A stretch of DNA of 64,000 nucleotides from Streptomyces sp. NBC_01689 (GTDB lineage Bacteria; Actinomycetota; Actinomycetes; Streptomycetales; Streptomycetaceae). This document shows, one piece after another, positions 44,559 to 54,356 of this stretch. The stretch spans positions 7,936,001-8,000,000 of the forward strand of contig NZ_CP109592.1 of assembly GCF_036250675.1 (NCBI RefSeq), read 5' to 3'. A program made the translations under genes and the position numbers. The notes beneath the pieces are model-generated. The model was not told where the DNA came from. It saw only the letters and a program-made list of their open reading frames with translations, and ran no database searches. Numbering within the stretch: position 1 is the first letter of the stretch; each line of letters opens with the position of its first letter.

Positions 44559-45284
44559 ATGACGTTCGTCCCCGCGCTCCGTGCCGAGTGGATCAAGATC
44601 CGTACGCTGCGCCCGCTGGTCGGCGGTCTGGCCGCCGTCCTCGTCGCGACGGCGGCCTTCTCCGCGCTCGCGGGCCTCGACGACTCGGCCGGTGCGGACT
44701 TCGACCCGCTGTTCTCGGTGTTCTTCGGCGTCTCCTTCGGGCAGATCGCGGCGATCACCTTCGGCGCGCAGGCGGTCTCGGCGGAGTTCCAGGGCGGCGC
44801 GCTGCGCGTGTCGCTCGCCGCGGTCCCGCACCGTGGCCGGTGGTTCCTCGCCAAAGCCGTGGCCGTCGCGGTCCCGGCGCTGGTGACGGGCCTGCTCACC
44901 GGAGTCGTGAGCGCGGTCGTGGGCACGTCGGTGCTGGGCACCAGGGCGAGCGGCCTCAGCCGTGCGGAGGAGCTGCGCGGTGTCGTCGGCTGCGCCGTCT
45001 ACCTGACGCTGATGGCCCTCTTCGCGGCGGGGCTCGCGGCCGTACTGCGCAGTGGAGTCGCGACGTTGAGCATCCTGGTGCCGTTCCTGCTGATCGTGTC
45101 CTTCGTCGTCGGCGGCGCGTCGGGCGGCGTCGCGGACTTCCTGCCGGACCGGGCGGGACAGGCGGTGCTGCACGCGACGCCGGACGGCGGTCCTGGCCCC
45201 TGGACCGGCCTCGCGGTCACCGCGCTCTGGGCCGGCGGCGCACTGCTGGCGGGCGCGTGGAGCGTACGCCGCCGGGACGCGTGA
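44559..45284 (+). CDS. ABC-2 type transporter permease
   Basis: 241 residues with six predicted membrane helices and the N-terminal RAEWIKIRTLRP typical of ABC-2 permeases of the ABC-type export pairs found in Streptomyces. It follows its ATPase with a one-base gap, so they form a two-gene operon. Substrate unknown; export of a lipid, peptide or antibiotic is the family expectation. Confidence 0.9.
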   Translation: MTFVPALRAEWIKIRTLRPLVGGLAAVLVATAAFSALAGLDDSAGADFDPLFSVFFGVSFGQIAAITFGAQAVSAEFQGGALRVSLAAVPHRGRWFLAKAVAVAVPALVTGLLTGVVSAVVGTSVLGTRASGLSRAEELRGVVGCAVYLTLMALFAAGLAAVLRSGVATLSILVPFLLIVSFVVGGASGGVADFLPDRAGQAVLHATPDGGPGPWTGLAVTALWAGGALLAGAWSVRRRDA

Positions 45285-45486
45285 GGGGGGAGCCGGCGGG
45301 GCGGGTGACGCCGGGAGGCGGGGGAGGCCGCGACGTCGTGAGCCGTGGCTCCGGTGGTCGCCGGGACGTCCCCGCGAAGCCGCCGGTCACGCGGGCCGTG
45401 GACGTGTCCTCCGGCAGGACCGGGGCGCATGGCTCCGGTGGCCGCCGGGGTGTCGGGAGTTCCCGGAAGCTGCGAGCGGACGCGGC

Positions 45487-46077
45487 TCAGGGAGTCGCGG
45501 GAGCGGAGGGCTCCGGAAGCCCGCCCGGAGCGTCCTCGGCGGCGGCCGACCGCAGGCGCCCGAACTCCTCCGCCATCGTCGCCGCCGTCCAGTGCGCGTT
45601 GAGCCCACTCGGATTCGGCAGCACCCACACCCGGCTGGTCCCGATCGTCCGCTCCTGGGGGCCGATCACCGCACGGCGCTCACCGAAAGCCGAGCGGTAC
45701 GCGGTCACCCCCACCACCGCGAGCCAGCGCGGGCGCAGCCGCTCCACCTTCGCGCCGAGCAGCCGGCCGCCCTCCCGGTACTCGTCCGGGGCCAGCTCGT
45801 CGGCCCGTGCGGTCGCCCGCGCCACCACGTTCGTGATGCCGAGCCCGTACGACACCAGTTCGTCCTGTTCCGAGGGCTTCAGGAGGCGGGGGGTGAAGCC
45901 CGACAGATGGAGCACCGGCCAGAAACGGTTGCCGGGGCGCGCGAAGTGATGTCCGGTGGCGGCCGTCATCAGCCCGGGGTTGATACCGCAGAACAGGACG
46001 TGGAGGCCGTCCGCGACGACGTCCGGCACGAGCCGGCCGCGGGCGGCCTCCAGGTCCGCGGGGGTCGGCCGCGTCAG
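45487..46077 (-). CDS. mug: G/U mismatch-specific DNA glycosylase (MUG type)
   Basis: 196 residues of the uracil-DNA-glycosylase superfamily: GINPGL at about 31-36 carries the catalytic Asn, and LPNPSGLNAHW is the second motif. It removes uracil or ethenocytosine opposite guanine. The only way to keep the conserved N-terminus (ADLEAARGRLVPDVV) is a CTG start at 46077 that overlaps the purB stop by 4 nt (CTGA), a rare start codon that would depend on coupling; the first GTG (46029) would trim 16 residues. Confidence 0.85.
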   Translation of the reverse strand: MTRPTPADLEAARGRLVPDVVADGLHVLFCGINPGLMTAATGHHFARPGNRFWPVLHLSGFTPRLLKPSEQDELVSYGLGITNVVARATARADELAPDEYREGGRLLGAKVERLRPRWLAVVGVTAYRSAFGERRAVIGPQERTIGTSRVWVLPNPSGLNAHWTAATMAEEFGRLRSAAAEDAPGGLPEPSAPATP

Positions 46078-47516
46078 AGGATCGCCCCCGGCGTGTAGCC
46101 CGCGGCCCGCGGGTGCTGCTTCACGATCTCCTCGACGCGGGCGACGACGACGGCGACCTGATCGGCGGCGGCGCCCGTGAAGGACAGCTTGTCGGCCATC
46201 AGCGCGTCGAGCTGCGCGCGGTCGAGCGGGATGCGCTCGTCCGCGGCCAGCTTGTCCAGCAGCTCGTTGCGCTCGGTGCCCTGCTCGCGCATCGCGAGGG
46301 CGGAGGCGACCGCGTTCTCCTTGATCGCCTCGTGGGCGACCTCGCGGCCGACCCCGGCCCGCACCGCGCCCATCAGGACCTTGGTGGTGGCGAGGAACGG
46401 CAGGTAGCGGTCGAGCTCGCGGGCGACCACGGCCGGGAACGCGCCGAACTCGTCCAGCACGGTGAGGAAGGTCTCCAGCAGACCGTCGAGCGCGAAGAAC
46501 GCGTCGGGCAGCGCGACCCGGCGCACCACCGAGCAGGAGACGTCGCCCTCGTTCCACTGGTCGCCGGCCAGCTCGCCGGTCATCGAGGCGTAGCCGCGCA
46601 GGATGACCATCAGACCGTTGACGCGCTCGCAGGAGCGGGTGTTCATCTTGTGGGGCATGGCGGACGAGCCGACCTGGCCGGGCTTGAAGCCCTCCGTGAC
46701 CAGCTCGTGCCCGGCCATCAGCCGGATCGTCTTGGCGGTCGAGGACGGCGCGGCGGCCAGCTGCACCAGCGCGGTCACGACCTCGTAGTCCAGCGAGCGC
46801 GGGTAGACCTGACCGACCGAGGTGAAGGCCTGCGAGAAGCCGAGGTGCCCGGCGATCCGCTGCTCCAGCTCGGCGAGCTTGGCCGCGTCGCCGCCGAGCA
46901 GGTCCAGCATGTCCTGCGCCGTGCCGACGGGACCCTTGACGCCCCGCAGCGGGTAGCGGCCGAGCAGCTCCTCGACCCGCCCGTACGCGACGAGCAGTTC
47001 GTCGGCGGCGGTCGCGAAACGCTTGCCGAGGGTGGTCGCCTGCGCCGCGACGTTGTGCGAGCGGCCCGCCATGACCAGCTCCGCGTACTCGCCCGCGAGC
47101 CTGCCGAGCCGGGCGAGGACGGCCACCGTGCGGTCGCGCATCAGCTCCAGCGAGAGCCTGATCTGCAGCTGCTCGACGTTCTCGGTGAGGTCCCGGGAGG
47201 TCATGCCCTTGTGCACGTGCTCGTGCCCGGCGAGGTCGTTGAACTCCTCGATCCGCGCCTTCACGTCGTGTCGGGTGACCTTCTCGCGCTCGGCGATCGA
47301 GGCCAGGTCCACCTGGTCGAGCACGCGCTCGTAGTCGGCGAGGGCGGCGTCCGGCACCTCGATCCCGAGGTCCTTCTGCGCCCGCAGCACGGCGAGCCAG
47401 AGCTGACGCTCCAGCCTCACCTTGTGCTCGGGGGACCAGAGCGTGGCGAGCTCGGCGGAGGCGTAGCGTCCGGCGAGGACGTTGGGGATACGGGGCTTTG
47501 CGGGCGCGGCAGTCAC
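46074..47516 (-). CDS. purB: Adenylosuccinate lyase
   Basis: 480 residues. It catalyses two purine steps, SAICAR to AICAR and adenylosuccinate to AMP. H154 in GRSHNVAAQ and the signature SSAMPHKMN (284-292) are present, and HVHKGMTSRDL matches the fumarase/lyase fold. TAGAAT at 47530-47525 lies 8 nt before the GTG, so the mRNA is probably leaderless. The mug gene overlaps its stop by 4 nt and should be co-translated. Confidence 0.96.
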   Translation of the reverse strand: MTAAPAKPRIPNVLAGRYASAELATLWSPEHKVRLERQLWLAVLRAQKDLGIEVPDAALADYERVLDQVDLASIAEREKVTRHDVKARIEEFNDLAGHEHVHKGMTSRDLTENVEQLQIRLSLELMRDRTVAVLARLGRLAGEYAELVMAGRSHNVAAQATTLGKRFATAADELLVAYGRVEELLGRYPLRGVKGPVGTAQDMLDLLGGDAAKLAELEQRIAGHLGFSQAFTSVGQVYPRSLDYEVVTALVQLAAAPSSTAKTIRLMAGHELVTEGFKPGQVGSSAMPHKMNTRSCERVNGLMVILRGYASMTGELAGDQWNEGDVSCSVVRRVALPDAFFALDGLLETFLTVLDEFGAFPAVVARELDRYLPFLATTKVLMGAVRAGVGREVAHEAIKENAVASALAMREQGTERNELLDKLAADERIPLDRAQLDALMADKLSFTGAAADQVAVVVARVEEIVKQHPRAAGYTPGAIL

Positions 47517-47755
47517 GTGTACGGATTCTACTGGCGATTCCTGCAGGCCAGCGCCGGGGGGTTTGTCGGCGGAACCTACGAACGGGGCCGGGCCGTCGCG
47601 GCCGTGCGCCGCCACCGGGCATCGGCCGGCTCCGCGAGGAAGGCCGTGGCCGCGGCACAGTTCGGGCACGCACCGGCGGGCCAGGGTCGTGCCACGCGGG
47701 GCGGTCACCCGGTCGAGCTGCCGGACCGACTCCGGCATGATCCGGAAGAAAGATC

Positions 47756-48538
47756 CTAGCCCCGCGGGCTCTCGTAGGGGAGCAGCTCGGGGCGTTTGGC
47801 CGGGCGTCCGTCTCCGGACGAGCGGCCGGTGAGCCGTCGGCCTATCCACGGGAGCAGGTGCTGCCTGGCGAAGCGGACGTCGGCGGTGCGGCGGGCCGTC
47901 CAGCCCGGCGGTGGGGTGGGCGGCACCGGCGCGTGCCAGTCGGGGTCCTCCGGCGGGAGACCGAGCGTCTGCCACACGGCCTCCGCGACCCGGCGGTGCC
48001 CGTCGGGCGTCAGGTGCAGCCGGTCCACGTCCCACATCCGGGGATCGGAGAGGGACGGTGCCCCGTACAGGTCGACCACCAGCGCGCCGTGCCGCTTCGC
48101 GAGGTCGTCGACGACGCCGAAGAGCTCCTCCATGCGCGGCCTGAACCGTTCGAGCACCGGACCGTTACGGCCCGGGCTGCGCATCAGGACGAGCTGCTCG
48201 CAGGCGGGGGCGAGACGCTCCACGGCCTCCTCCAGGAGCCCGCGGACCCGTCCCATGTCGACCTTGGGACGCAGGGTGTCGTTGAGACCGCCGACCAGGG
48301 TGATCACGTCGGGACGCATCGCGGCCGCCACGTCGACCTGCTCGGCCACGATCTGTCCGATGAGCTTGCCGCGCACCGCGAGGTTCGCGTAGCGGAAACC
48401 GGGGGTCAGTGCGGCCATCCGGCCGGCCAGGAGGTCGGCCCAGCCGCGGTACGAGCCGTCGGGCAACAGGTCCGACATGCCCTCGGTGAAGGAGTCGCCG
48501 ACCGCGACAAGACTGGTGTAGGTGGCATTCGTCTGCAT
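47756..48538 (-). CDS. SGNH/GDSL-family hydrolase
   Basis: 260 residues. Block I VAVGDSFTEG holds the catalytic Ser16, block III GGLND the oxyanion Asn, and block V DVDRLHLTPDGH the Asp/His pair. No signal peptide is seen, so it should be cytoplasmic. About 60 residues after the SGNH core form a basic tail. Esterase or lipase-like activity is expected; substrate unknown. It is 240 bp upstream of purB with no clear shared promoter. Confidence 0.87.
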   Translation of the reverse strand: MQTNATYTSLVAVGDSFTEGMSDLLPDGSYRGWADLLAGRMAALTPGFRYANLAVRGKLIGQIVAEQVDVAAAMRPDVITLVGGLNDTLRPKVDMGRVRGLLEEAVERLAPACEQLVLMRSPGRNGPVLERFRPRMEELFGVVDDLAKRHGALVVDLYGAPSLSDPRMWDVDRLHLTPDGHRRVAEAVWQTLGLPPEDPDWHAPVPPTPPPGWTARRTADVRFARQHLLPWIGRRLTGRSSGDGRPAKRPELLPYESPRG

Positions 48539-48684
48539 GGCGGGAAAGATGGTAACCCGCTCGCATACTCGCCGGTCGGTCGGGCCCTCCCCGCCCGTAC
48601 GCCCTCGCCGGCGCCCGGCGCGCGAGGTCTCGTCCGCCCGCCCCGGCCCCGCTCCCGCCCGATCCCGGGGGGCCGGGCCGGGCG

Positions 48685-49698
48685 TCACACCACCTGGCCG
48701 AACAGCTCCCGCAGCACGTCCTCCATCGTCACCAGCCCGGCGAGACGTCCGTCGCCGCCCATGACCCCCGCGAGATGCGTCCGGCTGCGCCGCATCGCGG
48801 TGAGCACGTCGTCCAGCGGGGTGCTCTCCCGGACCCGCGCGATGGGCCGCATGTCCTGCACCCGGAACGGCACGTCGCGCGGCACCGCGTCCAGCGCGTC
48901 CTTGACGTGGAGATAGCCGACGATGCGGCGCCCCTCGTCCACCACCGGGAAGCGCGAGAACCCGGATTCCGCCGACAGCCGCTCCAGCCCCTCGGGGGTG
49001 ACGCCCACGCTCGCGTACACCACCCCCTCCAGCGGGAGGACGACATCGCGGACGGGCCGGCGTCCGAGCTCCAGGACGTCGTGCAACCGCTCCTGGGCGC
49101 GGCCGTCGATCAGCCCGGCCGCCCCCGAGTCCTTGACCAGACGGGCCAGTTCGTCGTCGGAGAAAGCCGCGGTGACCTCGTCCTTCGTCTCGACCCGCAG
49201 CAACTTCAGCAGGCCGTTGGCGAAGGCGTTGACGCTGAAGATCACCGGGCGCAGCGCACGGGAGAGCCCGACCAGCGGCGGACCGAGCAGCAGTGCGGTG
49301 CGCACCGGCTCCGCGAGCGCGATGTTCTTCGGGACCATCTCGCCGAACAGCATGTGCAGGTACGTGGCCAGGGTGAGCGCGATGACGAACGAGACCGCGT
49401 GCCCCACGCCCTGCGACACCCCCACGGCGTGGAAGACCGGCTCCAGCAGGTGTGCGATCGCGGGCTCGGCCACGATGCCGAGGACCAGCGTGCACAGGGT
49501 GATGCCCAGCTGCGCGGCCGCCAGCAGCACGGAGACGTGCTCCAGCCCCCACAGGACGCCGCGAGCCCTGCGGTCACCCCGCTCGGCGTGCGGCTCGATC
49601 TGGCTGCGGCGCACCGAGATCAGCGCGAACTCGGCGCCCACGAAGAAGGCGTTCACGACCAGCGTGGCCAGGCCGATCAGCAGTTGTACGGCGGTCAT
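48685..49698 (-). CDS. DUF21/CBS hemolysin-family membrane protein
   Basis: 337 residues: a DUF21 (CNNM) membrane domain (TLVVNAFFVGAEFALISVRR; MLFGEMVPKNIAL) followed by a pair of CBS domains (SRFPVVDEGRRIVGYLHVKD; LAGVMGGDGRLAGLVTMEDV). It lacks the C-terminal CorC domain of its upstream partner. Such proteins are linked to magnesium efflux or homeostasis. Its ATG overlaps the previous gene's stop by 4 nt, so both are made together and may pair. Confidence 0.9.
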   Translation of the reverse strand: MTAVQLLIGLATLVVNAFFVGAEFALISVRRSQIEPHAERGDRRARGVLWGLEHVSVLLAAAQLGITLCTLVLGIVAEPAIAHLLEPVFHAVGVSQGVGHAVSFVIALTLATYLHMLFGEMVPKNIALAEPVRTALLLGPPLVGLSRALRPVIFSVNAFANGLLKLLRVETKDEVTAAFSDDELARLVKDSGAAGLIDGRAQERLHDVLELGRRPVRDVVLPLEGVVYASVGVTPEGLERLSAESGFSRFPVVDEGRRIVGYLHVKDALDAVPRDVPFRVQDMRPIARVRESTPLDDVLTAMRRSRTHLAGVMGGDGRLAGLVTMEDVLRELFGQVV

Positions 49699-51023
49699 CG
49701 CGTCCCTTCCCCGTGCTCGTCCAGCGGTGCGTGCAGCAGGACCCGTGCGGCCCGCCGCCCCGAGGCGTCGACCACCTGCAGCTGCCAGCCCGCCACGTCG
49801 ACGCTGTCCCCGACGGCCGGAATGCGGCCGAGTTCGGTGGCGAGGTAGCCGGCCAGCGTCTCGTACGGTCCGTCCGGGACCCGCAGCCCGAGGCGGGCCA
49901 GCTGGTCCGTGCGGGCCGCGCCGTCGGCCGAGTAGAGGCTGCGCCCCTCGCTGTCGGCGTCGGCCGGGGCCAGATCGGGGGTCTCGTGCGGGTCGTGCTC
50001 GTCGCGGACCTCGCCGACGACCTCCTCGACGATGTCCTCCAGGGTGGCGACCCCGGCCGTGCCGCCGTACTCGTCGATGACCACGGCCATGGTGCGCTTG
50101 CCGGAGAGCCGGTCGAGCAGCCGGTCCACGGTCAGCGACTCCGGTACGAACAGGGGCTCGCGCATGATCTGGGAGACGGGGGTGTGGGCCCGGCTCTCGG
50201 CGGGCAGCGCCAGGACGTCCTTGATGTGCGCGACGCCGACGACGGCGTCGAGACTGCCGCGGTGGACCGGGAAGCGGGACAGGCCGGTCGCCCGCGTCGC
50301 GTTCGCCACGTCCGCGCAGGTCGCCTGGATGTCGAGCGCGATGACCTGGACCCGCGGGGTCATCACGTTCTCCGCGGACAGGTCGGCGAGGTTCAGCGTG
50401 CGGACGAACAGCTCCGCGGTGTCCGCCTCCAGCGCGCCCTGTTCGGCGGAGTGCCGGGCGAGCGCCACCAGCTCCTGGGGTCCGCGCGCGGAGGCCAGTT
50501 CCTCGGCGGGTTCGAGACCGAAACGGCGCACGACCCGGTTCGCGGTGTTGTTGAGATGGGTGATGAACGGGCGGAACGCGGCACTGAACCAGCGCTGTGG
50601 TGTCGCCACCCGTTTCGCCATGGCGAGCGGCGCGGAGATCGCCCAGTTCTTGGGCACCAGCTCGCCGACGACCATCAGGAAGAGGGTGGACAGGGCCGTG
50701 CCGATCACCAGGGCCACCGACATCGACGCGGAGGCGGAGACCCCGGCGGACTTCAAGGGGCCGGCGAGGAGCTTGGCGATCGACGACTCGGAGAGCATGC
50801 CGACGACCAGATTGGTGACGGTGATGCCGAGCTGGGCGCCGGAGAGCTGGAAGGTGAGGTTGCGTACGGCCTTGAGCGCACCGGAGGCGCCGCGCTCGCC
50901 GCGTTCGACGGCGCGCTCCAGCTCGCTGCGCTCGACCGTGGTCAGCGAGAACTCCGCGGCGACGAAGGCACCGCAGGCCAGCGAGAGCAGGACCGCCACC
51001 AGGAGGAGGAGCACTTCGGTCAT
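49695..51023 (-). CDS. DUF21/CBS/CorC hemolysin-family membrane protein
   Basis: 442 residues: DUF21 membrane domain (GAFVAAEFSLTTVERSELER; VVGELVPKNWAI), CBS pair (NVMTPRVQVIALD; VVIDEYGGTAGVATLEDIVE), and a C-terminal CorC_HlyC domain (DGPYETLAGYLATELG). The order is that of YtfL/CorC-type magnesium/cobalt-related proteins. GGAGG lies 7 nt before the ATG. First gene of a two-gene operon with the DUF21/CBS protein. Confidence 0.92.
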   Translation of the reverse strand: MTEVLLLLVAVLLSLACGAFVAAEFSLTTVERSELERAVERGERGASGALKAVRNLTFQLSGAQLGITVTNLVVGMLSESSIAKLLAGPLKSAGVSASASMSVALVIGTALSTLFLMVVGELVPKNWAISAPLAMAKRVATPQRWFSAAFRPFITHLNNTANRVVRRFGLEPAEELASARGPQELVALARHSAEQGALEADTAELFVRTLNLADLSAENVMTPRVQVIALDIQATCADVANATRATGLSRFPVHRGSLDAVVGVAHIKDVLALPAESRAHTPVSQIMREPLFVPESLTVDRLLDRLSGKRTMAVVIDEYGGTAGVATLEDIVEEVVGEVRDEHDPHETPDLAPADADSEGRSLYSADGAARTDQLARLGLRVPDGPYETLAGYLATELGRIPAVGDSVDVAGWQLQVVDASGRRAARVLLHAPLDEHGEGTR

Positions 51024-51239
51024 CGGGTCACCTCCGTCCCATGATCGGCCAGGGACGGGAGGATCGCGCGATGTCGGCTACCGCGCTGTCGGGTACGGGG
51101 AGGCTCGCCCATGGGCGGAGGCTCACACCTTTCACTGGACCGGCGGAGCCGGGGGAGGACGCGATGATCTGACGGTCCTCCTATGGTAAAGGATGAGCAA
51201 AGTGGGGTGCTCGGTGGGCCGGAGGCGCGGGGCCGGAGG

Positions 51240-51665
51240 TCAGCCGGTGAGCGGCTTCACCCAGCGGCGCCATGTCTCCTCGGGCTCGTACCCGGCCGCC
51301 CGCCAGGCATGCTGGGCGGTCTCGTTGCGCCGCAGCACCATCGCGTCCCCGCGCCGGCCCCCGAGCCGCACGAAGCGCTCCTCCGCGGCGGCGAGCAGGG
51401 CCGAGCCGACGCCGAGACGGCGCCGTCCGGGATGGACCGCCAGCCGGTAGAGGTGGCAGCGCCAGCCGTCGAAACCCGCGATCACCGTCCCCACCAGCTC
51501 GCCCTCCCGCTCGGCCAGGATCAGCGCCTCGGGGTCGCGGGCCACGAGCCGGTCCACGCCGTCCCGGTCGTCACTGATGCTCGTGCCCTCGGCGGCGGTC
51601 TTCCAGAACGCCAGCACGGTGTCGAGGTCCTCGGGCGTCGCGGCCCGGATCAGCAGGTCGGTCAT
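51240..51665 (-). CDS. GNAT-family N-acetyltransferase
   Basis: 141 residues forming a single GNAT domain; the acetyl-CoA loop is AVHPGRRRLGVGSALL and the fold ends with HAWRAAGYEPEETWRRWVK. It resembles small-molecule or ribosomal-type acetyltransferases; acceptor unknown. It lies in a small island between the DUF21 operon and a large ABC operon, separated from the latter by a 36-bp palindrome. Confidence 0.86.
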   Translation of the reverse strand: MTDLLIRAATPEDLDTVLAFWKTAAEGTSISDDRDGVDRLVARDPEALILAEREGELVGTVIAGFDGWRCHLYRLAVHPGRRRLGVGSALLAAAEERFVRLGGRRGDAMVLRRNETAQHAWRAAGYEPEETWRRWVKPLTG

Positions 51666-51731
51666 GCGCCGATCCCATCACGCGCCGCGTGGGGCGACCG
51701 GGAATTCCACCATCCGGGACGCCCCGTTCGA

Positions 51732-51767
51732 CCCGTGCCCCCGGGGACCGGTCCCCGGGGGCACGGG
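51732..51767. terminator. 36-bp perfect palindrome, bidirectional terminator
   Basis: 51732-51749 and 51750-51767 are exact reverse complements with no loop (arms beginning CCCGTGCCCCCGGGG). It lies 15 bp after the stop of the ABC permease gene, on the side where that operon ends. Confidence 0.75.
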
Positions 51768-51781
51768 ACGTACCGCGCACG

Positions 51782-54349
51782 TCACTCGTGCGCGATCGCC
51801 GCCAGTACGTTCATGCGCGACGCCCGCAGGGCCGGCAGCAGTGCCGCGACGATGCCCACCACCGCCGACCCCACCACCACCGCGACGATGGTGGCCCAGG
51901 GGACGGCGAACCCCGTCAGCCCCTGGAGCGCGAGCACCTGCTGCACACAGACGCCCCAGACCAGCCCCAGCACGAGACCGAGGATCGCGCCGAACACCGC
52001 GATCACCACCGACTCCAGCCGGATCATCCGGCGCAGCTGGCGGCGGCCGAGACCGATGGCGCGCAGCAGTCCGATCTCCCGGGTGCGCTCGACGACCGAC
52101 AGGGCGAGGGTGTTGACCACACCGAGCACCGCGATGACGATCGCGAGTCCGAGCAGGGCGTACACGAGGTAGAGCAGCACCGCGATCTGGTCGTGGACCA
52201 GCTTCTTGTAGTCGGCCTGGTCACGCACCTGCACCTGCGGATAGGGGTCGAGCGTCTTCTCCAGCCGCAGGCGCAGCTCGTCCGCGCCGGTGCCCGGGGC
52301 GGCGTTCACGTACAGCGAGGAGTCCTGCCCGCCGGGCACGTACTTCTCGATCGTGCCGAATCCGAGGAACAGGCCGCCCTGCATGCCGAAGCCCTCGGCG
52401 GACTCCTGGTCGGTGAGCGCGGCCACCGTCAGTTCGCCGTGCCGCCCGGCGGGGAACTCGACGGGAACCGTGCTGCCCAGCCGTACGTCGTGCTCGCGGG
52501 CGAACTCCGCGTCCATGGCGAGATGCCCCGCGCCCAGCGCCGCCGCGGTGTCCCCCTGGGCGTACGTGAGGTGGGCGACGTCGTCGAGCCGCGGGTCGTA
52601 GCCCGTCGCGGTCGTCTTGATCCGCCTGCCGTCCGGCAGCCGCACCGCGACCGGGGTGAACCGCTGGCGGACGACGAGAGCGACCCCGTCCGTGCCCCGC
52701 ACCTTGTCGGTGACCTCGCCGGAGAACGGCACGAAGTTGCTGTTCTGGATGACGAAGTCGGCGCCCAGCGTCTTGTCGATCTGCTCGTCGAAGGATTTGC
52801 TCATGGAGGCGCTCGCCACGGACATCCCGCCGACCAGGGCCAGGCCCACCATCAGGGCGGAGGCGGTGGCGCCGGTGCGCCGGGGATTGCGCAGCGCGTT
52901 GCGCTGGCTCATCCGGCCGACCGACCCGAACAGGGCCGGGAAGGCCCCGCCCAGGACCCTGATCACCGGCCGGACCAGGAGCGGGCCCGCGATCACCGTC
53001 GCCACGAGGGTCAGGACGACCCCGAGGCCCAGCAGCGAACCGGCCGTCGAGGTCTTCGTCGCCGCGACGCAGCCGCCGAGTGCGGCGGCACCCGCCAGTC
53101 CCACGACCGCGCCCGCGACGCCCCTCACCCGCAACGGCCGCCCCAGGCCCGCGACTTCGGCGTCCGCGAGAGCCGCCATCGGGGAGACCCCGGCCGCACG
53201 CCGGGCGGGGAGGTACGCCGCCACGAAGGTGACGCCGACCCCGACGACGTACGACGCGACGGGAGTTCCCCAGCCGATCACCATCTCGGTCGACTTCAGA
53301 TTCATCCCGAACGCGGTCATCAGCTGGATCAGTCCGAGGGCGAGGCCGATCCCCGCGGCCAGCCCCAGCGTCGAGCCGACCAGGCCGAGCAGCAGCGCCT
53401 CGGTCAGCACCGACCGCCGTACCTGCCGCCGGTCGGCGCCCAGCGCCCGCAACAGGCCCAGTTCACGAGTGCGTTGGGCGATGAGCATCGAGAAGGTGTT
53501 GACGATGAGGAAGACACCGACGAGCACGGCGATCCCGGCGAAGCCGAGCATCACGTACTTGATGACGTCCAGGAAGCCGCCGAGCTGTGCGGCGGCGTCC
53601 TTGGCCTGCTCCTCGGCCGTCTTCAAGTCGTACGTCTTCGCGCCCAGTTCGGCCGCGACCCGCTGCTTGAGCACGGCGTCCCGGACCCCGGGTGCCGCGT
53701 CCAGCGAGATGCTCGTGGCGGCGGCGGTGCCGCCCAGCAGCTTCGTCTGCGCGGTCGGGGTGTCGAGGAACAGCAGCGCGGCACCGGGGTTGGTGGTGGT
53801 GAAGGTGGCGATGCCGACGATCCGCACCTCGAAGGTGCCGGGCTGCGCCTGCACCGTCAGGGTGTCACCGACGCGGACGTGCCGGCGCTCGGCGGTGTCC
53901 GCGTCGAGCAGCGCCTCGGAGGCGCCGTGCGGAGCGTGACCGGAAGTCAGCTTGACCGGACTGCGTTCGCTGGGCTGCCAGTTGGTGGCGATGGTCGGCG
54001 CGCCCGAGGTCGGCCCGACCGACTCGTTCTTCCGGTCGACGATGGTGAGGTTCTCGACCGCCGCGTCGACATGGGCGGCCGCGACGCCCTCGACCTTCGC
54101 CAGCCGGCCCGCGAGCGAGGCGGGCAGGGTCGGGGTGGCGCCGGTCGGGATCTGCGAGTCGAGGTCGTTCCTCGGCGACACGGCCACGTCCGCCGAGGTG
54201 GAGGCGAAGAGCCGGTCGAAGGTACGGGTGACCGTGTCCGAGAAGATCAGGCTGCCCGCGACGAACGCCACGGACAGCACGACGGCCAGTGCGGAGAGGA
54301 GCAGCCGTCCCTTGTGGGCGAGGAAGCTGCGCAGGGTCGCCTTGAGCAC
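51782..54349 (-). CDS. FtsX-like (MacB-type) ABC transporter permease
   Basis: 855 residues with a first membrane helix (LLLSALAVVLSVAFVAGSL), a large extracytoplasmic domain, a helix trio, and a repeat of the same plan; two FtsX domains are present (IAVLVGVFLIVNTFSMLIAQ; LAIVIAVLGVVNTLALSVVE). This is the LolE/MacB-like permease common in actinobacteria. The GTG start lies 7 bp after the ATPase stop, so they form an operon. Likely export or lipoprotein/peptide handling; substrate unknown. Confidence 0.92.
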   Translation of the reverse strand: MLKATLRSFLAHKGRLLLSALAVVLSVAFVAGSLIFSDTVTRTFDRLFASTSADVAVSPRNDLDSQIPTGATPTLPASLAGRLAKVEGVAAAHVDAAVENLTIVDRKNESVGPTSGAPTIATNWQPSERSPVKLTSGHAPHGASEALLDADTAERRHVRVGDTLTVQAQPGTFEVRIVGIATFTTTNPGAALLFLDTPTAQTKLLGGTAAATSISLDAAPGVRDAVLKQRVAAELGAKTYDLKTAEEQAKDAAAQLGGFLDVIKYVMLGFAGIAVLVGVFLIVNTFSMLIAQRTRELGLLRALGADRRQVRRSVLTEALLLGLVGSTLGLAAGIGLALGLIQLMTAFGMNLKSTEMVIGWGTPVASYVVGVGVTFVAAYLPARRAAGVSPMAALADAEVAGLGRPLRVRGVAGAVVGLAGAAALGGCVAATKTSTAGSLLGLGVVLTLVATVIAGPLLVRPVIRVLGGAFPALFGSVGRMSQRNALRNPRRTGATASALMVGLALVGGMSVASASMSKSFDEQIDKTLGADFVIQNSNFVPFSGEVTDKVRGTDGVALVVRQRFTPVAVRLPDGRRIKTTATGYDPRLDDVAHLTYAQGDTAAALGAGHLAMDAEFAREHDVRLGSTVPVEFPAGRHGELTVAALTDQESAEGFGMQGGLFLGFGTIEKYVPGGQDSSLYVNAAPGTGADELRLRLEKTLDPYPQVQVRDQADYKKLVHDQIAVLLYLVYALLGLAIVIAVLGVVNTLALSVVERTREIGLLRAIGLGRRQLRRMIRLESVVIAVFGAILGLVLGLVWGVCVQQVLALQGLTGFAVPWATIVAVVVGSAVVGIVAALLPALRASRMNVLAAIAHE

Positions 54350-54356
54350 GGCCGCC

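Noticed and set aside
51193..51450. A small plus-strand gene starting near 51193, preceded by aaagg
   Set aside because: It runs antisense to a well-supported GNAT gene and is Arg/Ser/Pro-rich.
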